Assembly (NCBI RefSeq): GCF_000003815.2
Contig: NC_049979.1
Location: forward strand, 16,240,900 to 16,304,899
Reading direction: 5' to 3'
Length of the DNA: 64,000 bases
From: Branchiostoma floridae
Taxonomy: Eukaryota; Chordata; Leptocardii; Amphioxiformes; Branchiostomatidae
Positions 1 to 11,584 of this stretch are shown here, piece by piece (position 1 is the stretch's first letter; every line of letters starts with the position of its first letter). The position numbers and the translations under genes are program-made. A model generated the notes under the pieces. The model was given only the letters and a program-made list of their open reading frames with translations, made no database searches and had not been told where the DNA came from.

Positions 1-581
1 TAGATCGGCCGGTAGGGTGACACATGGACAATCTTTACGTCAATATGGTTAAGATTTTTAAGATTTCCTACAGGTATAAACAATACGATCAGTCGAGAAA
101 AATAAATCGAAAACGTTGAAACGACCAAATCAAACACAATAAGCCGCCAAATCCTCCTTTAACGTTCCCATGGCAAGTAGTATGCAAGTTTTACAGTCCT
201 CCATGTGAACATGACAGATGCACTAATGCTATCCTAACTTAATGAAAACAAGGAGAGGCATTAGATGAACCGTACGCTTTAATACTGGCAAAGATAAAAA
301 CAGACAAAGTAGATAGAAAATACAAAAGGGGACTAATAACAACTATACTTCGTTTCAATCGGTGTCATCAAATACATAGTGCGCAGAAAACATCTTACTG
401 TACAATTGAAGTTGATCTTCGTTGGCTCGAAAGTCTTTATAGGTGCAAACATTTTCAGAATTATTAACAACACACGCATTTGATAAATCTTAGGTAGATG
501 AGAGCAAAAATCATGCAAAGTGATTTCCCTGGCTGATAAATCAATCTTAAAACAATATTCAACCTTCAGAATGGCAACATT
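1..581 (-). other. Probable Bsx 3' UTR and downstream DNA
   Basis: AT-rich, no convincing ORF. On the minus strand an ATTAAA hexamer (a common variant poly(A) signal) lies at 278-283, about 300 bases after the Bsx stop. The 3' UTR could end near 260. This is inference from one hexamer. Confidence 0.3.
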
Positions 582-3084
582 TCAGTCCTCTGTGTCTGAG
601 GCGACCTCAGGACTCGCACAGATGTCTAGTTTGTCATGGATCGTCGCCTGGTGCTCGGGTCTGGCAACATCGTCTGCCGAAGAGGCCGACGGCGGTCTGT
701 CGCTTTCTCTCTTCCTCTGGAGCTTCTTGTGCTTCATACGTCTGTTTTGGAACCACGTCTTCACCTGATGTAAAACAAACAAGTTAAGCAACGTTGCAAG
801 TACACCTTTCTAAATCATCTCTCCTAGACACTGCGAGGGGCAACCAGTAATGGTACATGTACCTGGACATATTCCATTTGCCTCCCTAGGTAAATGTTGT
901 CGTGTTTATTGTCGGTTGTTTCAATACAGTTAACATGGGAAAATAATCAACCATCGTTAAACTGTTTTAAAGTAGCACTGAACTAGTAGTATCTACTAAA
1001 TTCGTTGTATTAAGAAGACTAGATGGTGGGTGCCGAATTCTGGACCGGCCGCTAAGCATAAAAGAGGTAATAACTATCTTAAGACTATCACTATTATTTT
1101 CAACCTACAATTTTCCACAATATGTATGAATGGCGCCTTCGTTATTGCACCAGATGGTTTTAAGGAGAAACTACAAAATCATTGTTACCTTGGTGCAAAC
1201 ATGTCACATGCCTAATATGCTAATATTCCAATAGCTACCTGTAATACTGTAGTAACTATATATTCTACTTGTCTTAAGACTTATTTGTATGTCTCAGTGT
1301 CTTTATTCTGTATGTGTTTAGTATGATTTCTCAGTCACGGTTTTACACAGTACATCCCACAAGGTTTCGCGTCTCAAAATGTGCTGCAACTCAATAACGT
1401 TTCATTGACTTATTACGGGAAAGATATTCGTGCCTCAGAACGGCAAGCTATAAGCTTATCACGGAAACCTTTCAATGTACAACAGTGTATTTTCTAAATA
1501 GATAGTAATAGATGATACGTTTCCTAAGTGAAAGTGTGTAACAAACGATCCCAAAAAACAGTTGACCATTTTATCTATTCTTCTCGATAACTAACATTGC
1601 CTTCAAAATTAGCAGTTCGTAACACTAGGTGCCGTCGTCGATTCCACTTTTGGTGCATTTCCTTACGTACTCTTCTGTTGTAAAGAATTCTACCAAATGT
1701 GTGAGATATGTTACCCGCACACACGGCTGGACACCCTATCTTGGCCCAAGGCTTGGCCGTAACGAGTACGGTACAATGCGGAGTTTAACTCCCTTCTGCC
1801 AGACCCACCTTTTATTCCCGAGGAACGTTTTTCAAGACGTCTGACATATATGTGGTAATTGTGGGGTTGTTAACGTTTTTTTTACCTAATATTTGATTTT
1901 TTTAGAGTATGTGTTTTCCTAATGATTGTGCGCTGACGATACTATGTCCAAAAGACTTATAAAGCTATGGCAGACGTTAGAGTGTGATAGGAAAATCAAA
2001 TTTCTTGAAGAAAAGATGCCTTTAGAAATAGTTTTCTTTCACCTTATATCCTTTTTTCAATAACTGTAACAATCAGTGCATACACAATGATTTTATGGAC
2101 ATTTTGGAGCTATTCTAAACAGTGATATCATAGTTATATAAACATAAAAGTGCACAATCTACCACCAAGTCAAAACGAACGACAAATTACAGCTAGATAT
2201 CACTAAACACCAAATACGTCTATCTCTAACGAAAATCTCCATACCTGTGTTTCTGTGAGGTTGAGTGCGGCGGCGAGGTCCATTCTCTCCGGTGTGGACA
2301 GGTATTTCTGACTCTCGAACCGCTTCTCCAGACCGTTCAGCTGCGAGTCCGAGAACACCGTCCGGGCCTTCCGCCGGCGGATCGGCTTTCCGGGGAACCC
2401 GCCGTTATGGTACAACGGGGACATCGGGATCCCTGGAACAAGAACGGAAGATGCAGTTACTCTCATAAGGTAACATCGAAATTATCTACTCCTCAATTCA
2501 TCCTTCCATTAGAAGATAGCAAACCCCTGGCCCTCGGGATAGCAGGTGTGCCCTGTGCCGGTTTATATCTTACAGGTCTGGCCATCTGAGCCGCACCTGT
2601 TCCCGTAGTTCGGAAATGAAGGTAACCGATACAACCTTATTTCAAGCAGTCTTATTTTATTTGCTTGCCCTGCTAAATAAAGTAACAGGAAACAGGCACT
2701 TTCCTTGTTACTCTTCCTACTACTTACTTAGTTCGATGTTAAACCTATTTTAGGAGGAACAGATAGTGACCTGGACTATGTTTGGAAATCTAAAATATGA
2801 ACTTGTCGGAATATTTTTATCCTGACATCTATAGACTTACCATGGCTGTGTAGAAGATAGTGAGAGTGCAGACCCGGCTTGTGGAGGTAGGGGTGGAAGC
2901 CGTGCGGGAGGAAGGCGGAGGGTGCCGGTGCCAGCACGCCGGGGAAACCCACCTCCACCAGAGAGTTCCGTGTGGGCTGCGGCACCACCAACTCGCCGTG
3001 CCGAGGACAGTCCTTGTGCTTGTCAAACAGAATGTTCTCGATCAGGAAAGCTGTCGTGTTGCCGCTCTGCGACTGGGAGAACAT
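582..3084 (-). CDS. BSX: Bsx-like (brain-specific homeobox) transcription factor, three exons
   Basis: Homeodomain DNA-binding protein acting in the nucleus. Exons: 2841-3084, 2245-2432 and 582-764 (615 nt, 204 aa plus stop). Splice phases agree: exon 1 ends with one base of a Gly codon, exon 2 ends in phase 0. The homeodomain covers residues 101-160 and carries [14 protein letters not shown] in helix 3. The intron falls between homeodomain positions 44 and 45, a classic site in ANTP-class genes. The arm [10 protein letters not shown] and the string [15 protein letters not shown] match my knowledge of the Bsx family better than BarH, Barx or NK. The N-terminus has FLIENIL at residues 13-19, like the hydrophobic repressor-type motif near the Bsx start. 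I chose the ATG at 3084 because this motif then sits close to the start; an in-frame ATG at 3159 would add 25 residues. Vertebrate BSX is about 230 aa. In vertebrates Bsx acts in hypothalamus and pineal; the role here is inferred. Confidence 0.9.
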
Positions 3085-6000
3085 TGTGATCTCCCGGACA
3101 CGAGACACCTGCTGGTTTGTAAAATCGAAAACTTGTCCGGAAAGTGAAAATCCTTTCAATTCTAGATTTAACCAGTGCGAGGGGTTGATGTCCTAGACAC
3201 TTTGTGGACTATCCTACACCAAAAAGACACTTCCCTACAAGTAACTGTATACCAGAAGAAGAACCTGTCCGATACAGACCGAGGCTGTTCAGATAAAGCG
3301 GTCGGTGTTGTTCTGCGCAGAACACTCTGAAGCGCAGGTGCCAGAAGCCGACTGCAGAAAACGTCTACTGTCAGCTTGTGTCATGCGCAATGGCTCCCAC
3401 GTTAACAAATCGCCGATCCGTTTTGTGATAGGATGAATGCAGGCAAATTAGCCCCCGGTTTTAAATCTCTTATGAGATTATCATTCTGTGGCTTGTCATC
3501 AGGATGCCGCCCGCAAAGAGCCCAAGTATTGCCCCCGTTATGAGGGACACGTGCGGAAAGGTCGGCGGTCGTGATCCCGGAGGAGAGGCAGGGCGCCCGG
3601 GAACTTTGGAGACCTGTCCGCTAAACTACTCTTATCTCATATTTCATCAACTGGCCGTCACGAGCTCACAAAGAACTTGTAAATCTCTACATAAAACTAG
3701 GAACTTGTCATTAAAAGCACGATATAATCTTCATCTGGCTATCAACGAGCTATGTTATATTGTTATTGTAAGGTGGTAACGTTATTACCTGTATTTGATG
3801 AGCAGTTCCTGCGTGCTTTATCAATATTTACACGTGTCTGTGATAAGAGGTCTTACCATTAATGTAGGGGATTTTCGTAAATATTGAAACCGCACAACGA
3901 ACACAGTATCTGTTTGGATTTCAGGACAGAATGTGCCTATCTGTATATGTTCACGTTCCAAATCTGACAGAATGAACTGTGGAATATGGAACAGCACAGT
4001 GATGTTCCACTATTCATTTCAACATACTAGTGGTTACGGTTTGGTCGACCAGAGATCACATCGACACTGTAGATTTGTAAATTTCTGTCGCAAAGTGGCC
4101 AAATTGACTGTAATCGCTACATAACACAGTAGAAATGAGACACCGAATCCTGCGCACACCGCTTGACGTGTAGTTCGATCCCTCGGGACAATTAAACGTT
4201 AAGCCGAATCAGAGAGCTGCCAAATCCACGGAGAACAAAGGTCTCGCAATGCAATTTGAAAACATTGATGTTTCCAATTATTTCTTCATTCAGTGACCAG
4301 TGAGCTCTCTGAGATTATTGGTTGTACGACACGTCTTTGGGGGGTTCTATTATCTGCACTTTTCTTTCAATGTGAGGAAAGAGGACGACGTTGGAAGTTC
4401 ATATAAGCTGACATACGATTTTGTCATAAGCTGACTATATGTGCAGAGGAAGAACCAGAGATGATCGGTATCCACCATCTTAGATCAATTTTACATTTTT
4501 CAAGGAGCATAGTCGCGAAGGGTCTACTTCTTAAGTCCCCTCGTCATGCCCGGTCGACTACGAGGCCTCTGTAGCAGAGGACGAACACAACTTAAACCGT
4601 TACCTATCTCAAATAGCCCACCCAAGTCTTCAAAGGCATCTTACTGCCAAGTTGAAAAAAAAAACAAGCGTTGAAGAAAGCCAGGATTGGGTATTCGATT
4701 CAGATGTACCGTTTGAAAATGTGTAGAGCAATGTTGTAGTGATTTATTTCAGAATGCGTGCGCTTTCCCAAAGACACACATATCTTTGTACACTTTGAAT
4801 ATGCCATTCACTCTTCACATGAGACAACTCACGTATCCTAAAATTGAGTTGTGAAAGTGTGTAGTTCACAACAACATTGGAGAAGCTGTTTTTGATGATA
4901 TACACTATCAGTAACTCAACATCTGACGAGTCTCAGTCTCAGATTGTCCGCTCTGAAGCGCAAATCCAACATAAGGGTAAGAGATATCTGACCGGTGACA
5001 GTAAAGCAAATGGAATTAGCAGAGAAAAGAGCTGAATCGGCACTGTACTGGAAAATTTTGTCTTTGAAGTCGAACCGTAGTTGGTAGCCGCTCTCTCATG
5101 TGGTTCATTAAGAGAAGAATCACCAAATGTACCCTCAGGACTTTCTTTCACAGGAAAACCCGTTTCTTTGATTTTCCCGTGTCTTTTGCTCCTCCATTAT
5201 CCATAAAAGCTTGTTTGATAATTTGATGCCAGTCATATACGATGCTCTCTTATTTCATTATCAACACAACCACTTCAGTAGTTGTCCTGTAAATGCCTTG
5301 AGGGGACTAAATGATGTAAGTTAGCCACATCGTTAGTTATGAAACGATCCCCTCTTTTCCGATTCATGGAAGGTTATCACAAAGTAAAAGCTGTTGGAAC
5401 ACACAAAATGGCGAATAGCTATCTTTTGGGGTATGTTTGAACCACATTGTAACTATTTTGGAGCCTAGTGGTCAACATTTTTGAACGATCAAATACTAGA
5501 ATAAGAATAACGCTGTCAAAGTTTTATGTGATAGAAATTAATGAAATATTAACAATCTGCATAATAGCAGGTATGACACTTTTTGGTAGGCGTTGGAAGT
5601 TGTCCATATCGTACTTTGTCGCCTGTTGGCTGTGACGTCACCACCTACCCACCTGGTCCGGCCCGGCGGGAACTCAACACCGCCAGGCTGATGAGCAGGT
5701 GGATCGGATCTGCCGGACAGAAATCCGAGAGTAGATCTTGTTTTTAAGTCCGGACACACGAACAAAACGTCATTAATTTCTTATGCTTAACTTCATTAGA
5801 GACAGAGGCGAATTGAGGAGGGTTAATAGACCTGTCAGATGGGATCAGCGGTAAGGCTTCGCAGATGCCGCCTGTGTTCGGGAAGTTCTGATGTGAGTTC
5901 AAGCCCGGTAGTCGCGTGGGTGTGTGGATCACAACATGACAAACAAGTACCGAGAACGCAGTCTATCTTTAGGAAAGGTATTGGGGAAGACAAAATAATG

Positions 6001-6120
6001 GGCCATGGCTTTGGCTTTAATGTTAAGCAGACATGCCAAGCAGACATGCCTACAGATGACTTTTGTCTGCGGTAGGAGACAACACATACCTGGCACAAGA
6101 CTATCGCAATCACATGTAAA
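3085..6120. other. Noncoding DNA upstream of Bsx
   Basis: Contains the presumed Bsx promoter and 5' UTR (first few hundred bases above 3084). I see only short spurious ORFs and a short A-run near 4660. No repeat or RNA gene is recognised. Confidence 0.4.
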
Positions 6121-6164
6121 TAGAGGTTAAAGGGAACAGGGCTGGGCAAGGCGTGAAAGAATGG

Positions 6165-6354
6165 TACCGGATAGAACGGGACACTGAGGGACGGCCGGAA
6201 CGAGACACTGATGGGCAGAAGAACGGGATGGGTTAGAATGGGACATTGCGGGGGCGGGGCAGAACGGGACGGGATAGAACGGGACACTGAGGGGCAGCAG
6301 AACGGGACGGGATACTGAGGGGCAGCAGAACGGGACGGGATAGAACGGGACACT
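6165..6354. repeat. GC-rich minisatellite with AACGGGAC motif
   Basis: Degenerate tandem array built on AGAACGGGACACTGAGGGGC and AGAACGGGACGGGAT modules, about 35-40 bp each in the best-preserved part (6260-6350) and more diverged to the left. Read on the minus strand it produces an artificial Pro/Ser/Cys-rich frame, which is not a gene. Confidence 0.85.
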
Positions 6355-6359
6355 AAAGA

Positions 6360-9300
6360 TGTGAAAAGAAGACGGCACAGGACGGGTGAAGAGGGTGTAC
6401 AGAATGTGCGTAGTTTGAGCAAAAACAAGACGAGAACGGAACACTAGCGTGCATGTATGTCATAGATAAAAGCATTGTTGTCCCAACATCAAATTTTAAG
6501 ACAATTTCTAGACAAGGAAATCTTAATCATGTCGTCGAAAGTGACCTTGTGTTCAACAGGCCCATTGGTAACGTCTGCAGCTCGTTAGACAAAATGATAA
6601 CTTATGTATGATAAGCCTGCGTGTAATAACCACACCGAGCCGAATGTACACGTTGTCAACCGCTCAACGTGGATTAATTCTCTGGTAAGATTGAAAATAC
6701 ACATCAAATAATCTTCAAATCCTCTTACAACCCGTGAAAAACCCTTCAATGATGTCGACTAATTTGTGAGGTAACGAATCCCGCGCTCTTGTGTGGTGAT
6801 CAGATCAGATCAATGAAGAGCTCCTCTGTCCGCGGCAGGACTCCGGGCAGTTGAGAGGCGGTACAGAGCCTTGGGCGGAGGGAAGAGCACTTAGCACACA
6901 GCCGAGCGAGATGGCGGCTGCAGCCAGGGCCACACGATGTAATTGAAATGTTTGCTGCATAGATTTTCTAATTGGTTGCGTGTTGTGCATTGCTGTGGGG
7001 AGGGAGGGTAGTAATTTGGCTAATGCTCCAAATTGGGCGTAATGGCCGTGGGTGATGGTGTAAGCAGAGAACCCGCCGTCATTACGGACAAATCCGTGCT
7101 GTGAATTATGGCCCGGATTAATTGAAAGTCAGGTACGGGAATGGATTACAGAGTTCCTCCGTGCTATCATAAGATAAACAGTTTTCGATTAGCTCTTCAG
7201 CAGCAATGTTTCCATCAATTCGTACTTAGTTAATGTCGGCACGCGAGCTGGACATCAAAGCCCGTGTTTTGCACAGGAAATTGCAGCAACAGCAGGGAGA
7301 CCTTTACTTTCGAGGTATCTTTAGAGGGTATAATTAGAACTTTTTCTCGGTAACATGAAAATCACGCAGCCATTATCATTCCAACTTTCACTTAACAATA
7401 ACTGTTATTAGTGTACCCGTGAGAACCTGTTCCTCTCAATGACACGCCTCATTCATGACGAGGTTAACCAGCCGTTAAATCGTCTCATTCACGACAACTG
7501 ACGACATAACCCAATGATGCTGATTTCTTCACGCCCCATTTCTTCTGTCAGGGGCTGAACACCAGTCGCGTGTTCCAGGACGAGGAATGCTGTAGTTCCT
7601 GTCTTGCTTTTTGTGTGCATGAGAAACATCAAGCGCTGAGCTCACTGAGCAAATATGTGATCGAATTGGAGAATAATGTGCTGTTGAGATAGGAATCCCC
7701 GCGAGGCTTGCATAGGACTAATGAATTCTAAATTGAAATGAGCACAAAAACTATATTCATATCATTGAATGGCGAAAACACATACATTACATCGTGCGAA
7801 ATAGACATGCTCTCGCGAAGACTTCAATCTCAGCTGTGCATGCGGTAAGGCCACAGCAAGTAAATTTTATGGATGACATCCTCTGCAGACTGCAAAAATA
7901 GTGCGATAGGCGGAAAAAAAACAAGATGGGTGAAAAAAACAAGATGGCTACATTTTGAAAAATAGGCACCATAATGTTGTGATGAATGTTGTAACAAGAA
8001 TTAAAGGGACAAAACATGGTATCAGAGCCAACAAGGCATTCATTCCTGTATTCAAGACATGTACTTGTGGTAAAAGTGCCACTCGTGTGGTGGACTGGCA
8101 TCACCAACAAAGTTGGTAACCACACCCATAGCTTCAATATTGGTGTCACTTTTACAACTATCCAATAAGTTACATTTCTACTATTACAGTACTGGGAACC
8201 TCGCAAGTGTCACTTCTACAAGTACAGTTATTAGGCTGTAACACAATATATTTGCTCATTTTGGTACTTTATCGTCATGTTGACCATCCCTGCAGAAGAA
8301 AAATTTTTTTGTTGCTGAAATCAGGCGAAAATTAATGAGCGCGCTGATGTCATTGGTATTTCTAAACGTTGGGTTTGGAGCGTTCGGGTTTTGTACAGTA
8401 ATATTCAGGCCTGAAACTCTTGTTGTGTCTTACTGTGAAGTACATGGGTGTAGTTTGTGATATATCTGGTGTCCGACAAACCTTTGTAAGTCGTCATTCA
8501 CTACATGTACAGTGACCGATTGATATGTTGCGTGCACTATTTTTGGCCGAATGCACCAATGTACAACTGCCTTTCCCAACATTGGTGCACCCCTTTGTGT
8601 TTCGATTTTCGTTTTGTCTCCACACCTCAAACATCTCAGGAAGGAGCGCGTAGAATTTTTTTCGCAGCATATTTACATGTTGTACATGCCCTAAAAGACG
8701 ACAAAACGTAGAATCGCTAGATGTTTGTCTATATGAAAATTACCCCAGGGATCAAATTTCAAACATACTGTGAAGAAAGCCCCCCGCTCGCCCGTCTCAG
8801 TACTGTTATCGGCGGTAATCTCCTGGTGAATGAATTAATTGGTCTTGAATATCAAACGCCACTGCTGCTAACCTGGGGGCGATAGCTCTTACGTTTCGGC
8901 GCTTTCCCGAGAAACTTTCTACCGGACGCCAGACTGTTTGACGCACTTCCAATCATCTCGGGACTTCAAGGAAAATGGATACAAACGTCTTTCTAAAGAG
9001 ATAAATATTCAGCAGAATTTGGTTCACAGACCACTTCACGGGTAGCGGCGTGTTTAATTCACATATTCGAAATTTCTACGGTAACGAACTTGGTCAAAGG
9101 TAAGTTTGTATCCGTTTTCAACTTCAAAACTCCCGATTTCTGGGCGGCTTTATCACAGAAATACTTCAATAATATGACTAGAAAGCTCATGAGGTGCAGA
9201 GCACCGCCGTAATAGGGTCATAACTCCTCCGCGAACAGAGTCATAAGCTTTACTTAACGTCACTCCACCGGCAATTTTCCCCGCTGTATAGGAAAACTCG

Positions 9301-10100
9301 GGTCATGCTCCCTCTGAATGTGCTGTTGCAACAGGGCATTAAGAGCAATTCCGTGTTCCGACCTCTTCTTTACCCAATACCACCAGGGAACAAAAGCTAT
9401 CAGTATAATTGATGTGTGACCATTTGCAGGCCGGCCCATTCCCTGGCAAATGCGCGCCGTGCCCCCGGTTCAGCCCGTGTCAGGGTGCTAAACGTGGGGT
9501 GAAGTGGGCAGGATGGGAGCGTGACATGACGCGACTCTTCACACGACAGCGCCACGGCGACATATGGCGGTGTCGGGATGTGACGATCCCTTCCGTCCCC
9601 TTGTGCCAATTAACTGTCAGAGCTATCCGCCGTCCTTTCCTCTACTCTGCCTTGTCAAGGCCGTCACTTCCCACAGTCGTCCGGAAAACGTGACTACCAT
9701 TAACAAGTCATGAGGATAGAAAAAACCTCAGAGATAGGAGCGGCGTTTATCTGAGATGAAGGGGAATGAGAGGTACATGAAGCTCTTAATGGCCGAGTCT
9801 TTTAACATTGAGTGGGCATGACAGAGGAATCACATCCGCTCATCCCATGGAAAGTTTCCTACTAATTTACACTTTCTACACACGACACCACCCTGCACAT
9901 TTCCCTACAAAGTTAACCGTGAAAGATGAACAGATCTTTTTCACATCGCATATGAATTCGTGGGGGCATGTGATTACTGTTGAAACAAACTGCGACGCGC
10001 ATTGTCGCAATATTCGGTCCGGCGGCCAGAACCCGTAGCGCTCAAAGTAGAAGTCACAAAGCAAATTTTCAACCTGTCGCTACCATTCCACATTGCCATT
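6360..10100. other. Intergenic DNA between Bsx and CFAP54
   Basis: No gene seen. Between about 7000 and 7260, and again near 8820-8850, homeodomain-type TAAT/TAATTG sequences cluster. These could be enhancers of the neighbouring homeobox gene, but only cross-species alignment would show it. The interval 9400-9700 is GC-rich, with overlapping short frames on both strands that look like noise. Confidence 0.4.
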
Positions 10101-10119
10101 GCACTACTCAGCGTGCGAT

Positions 10120-10260
10120 ATGGCCCGTGGGATCGATCCGCCCCTAGCGTTTTAGCGAGCTGGTAGACGGGCTAAATGGAGTGTCAGACTGGTGACAGAC
10201 TACTAGTCTGCAGGTCTGTACGGCACGACACGCGCGGGGATTCATTCCCAACCCAGGGAG
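10120..10260 (+). repeat. Possible tRNA-derived SINE relic
   Basis: The segment has a tRNA-like order: TAGCGAGCTGGTAGACGGGC resembles the D-arm/A-box region, then a centre with an AGTCTGCAGGTCTG run, then GGGGATTCATTCCC, which resembles a T-arm/B-box but does not match the consensus. It does not fold into a clean cloverleaf by eye, so I do not call a tRNA gene. Confidence 0.3.
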
Positions 10261-10954
10261 ATACTGACGGATCTACTGACGGATCGTGCAAAACACCAAC
10301 CGAACTTGTAGAGAACATCCGAGTGATTCGCCTTTAGAAAACGATAACTTCAGCAAATGTCAAAAAGTGTTTTTAATTTTAGTCAACCAACACCAGGCGC
10401 AATTGCAATGAGTCGCAGCTGTACGTACGTCACAGATACTAGTAGATATATGCTTAGTAGATTTGGCCATGTCAACTGTCACCACCCCTATGGGAATAAA
10501 CTCTTAGCAGGGACGTAAGCATATCATTTTCTCAATTGTTGACTGTTTTGTGGTAAAAAAAGGAAAGCAAACCTGTCTTGAACTCAAATTTAAGCCACTC
10601 GGAACCTGGAATAATTGTCACATAAATGTTACTGTCCTTGGTGCTGAATGCCATCAACTGTTGGAGAGCATTTCCTGTATATCCTCCGTTTTATGGCGGA
10701 ATCTGTTCCCACATACTGAGAAGACTAGAGGACATAAAATGAGCTGGCTGTTACATTGGTATGACCATAAAATAGATACACATGCATCCGGGGCATCCTG
10801 TTTTTAACAGCAACATGCACTGTATTGTATATAGAATATATGTGAATGTATATTGCATGGTGCAGTTCAGACCTTCATCTCCAGGTGGCATGATTAAAAA
10901 CAAAACTGGAGTCTTCCTGTCTTTTTATGCAATATGTCATATGGATAATTTCTC

Positions 10955-11584
10955 TTTATTTACAAGATATCAAGTTTGCAGGTTGAAGAAAAGTTTTGGA
11001 CAGAAAGTACATGCCTTATCTATGTGGCAAGTTTCAACAGAGTAGCAAAAAGGCAGGCTGACAAGACACAAGTGTCGTATCCACTGATGTGCTTTAATTT
11101 CATGAACATTTTCAAAAAAACAAACAAAGGGAGAAAGCAAAACTGATTGATATCAATATCATGCTCTTCATAAATGACCAACTGTTACAATGGTTACTAA
11201 TTAATCCCAATGCATTCATTGTTTTGACCAGAAAGACAAATACAAATTTCCTCTAGGAAAGCATCACAATCCTACCATACAATGTGATGGAAATTACCAC
11301 CTGTTTCATCACCAAGATGACAAATCAAACTAACCAATACATCTTCAGACATGACAATACAATATGTACAGACTGGGTATGCCTGTAGACATCAAACCAA
11401 CATTTAAATCTAACTTGAAATCAATGGGAAATCAAACACAGGTTTTCTTTGTATATAATTTCAAATACAACCTCTTACATAGGTGAAGCACTTGGTGTAA
11501 CAACCATTAAATTTGGTTTCACTAGAATTAAGAGATAATGTAATGTGTAGAAAGCTATTAAATTCTGCTTCACACTGCTGAGCA
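10955..11584 (-). other. Probable CFAP54 3' UTR with poly(A) signal
   Basis: Follows the CFAP54 stop at 11585-11587. An AATAAA on the minus strand lies at 10955-10960, the first canonical hexamer I noticed downstream of the stop, giving a 3' UTR of roughly 630 bases. Confidence 0.4.

Noticed and set aside
3504..3779. 91-codon plus-strand ORF upstream of Bsx
   Set aside because: No motif and no splice context; sits in the presumed Bsx promoter region.
5835..6428. 197-codon minus-strand ORF rich in Pro, Ser, Cys and Val
   Set aside because: It is a translation of the 6165-6354 minisatellite; the repetition in the protein mirrors the DNA repeat and there is no domain.
10120..10260. tRNA gene
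   Set aside because: No clean cloverleaf and a poor B-box; at most a tRNA-derived relic.
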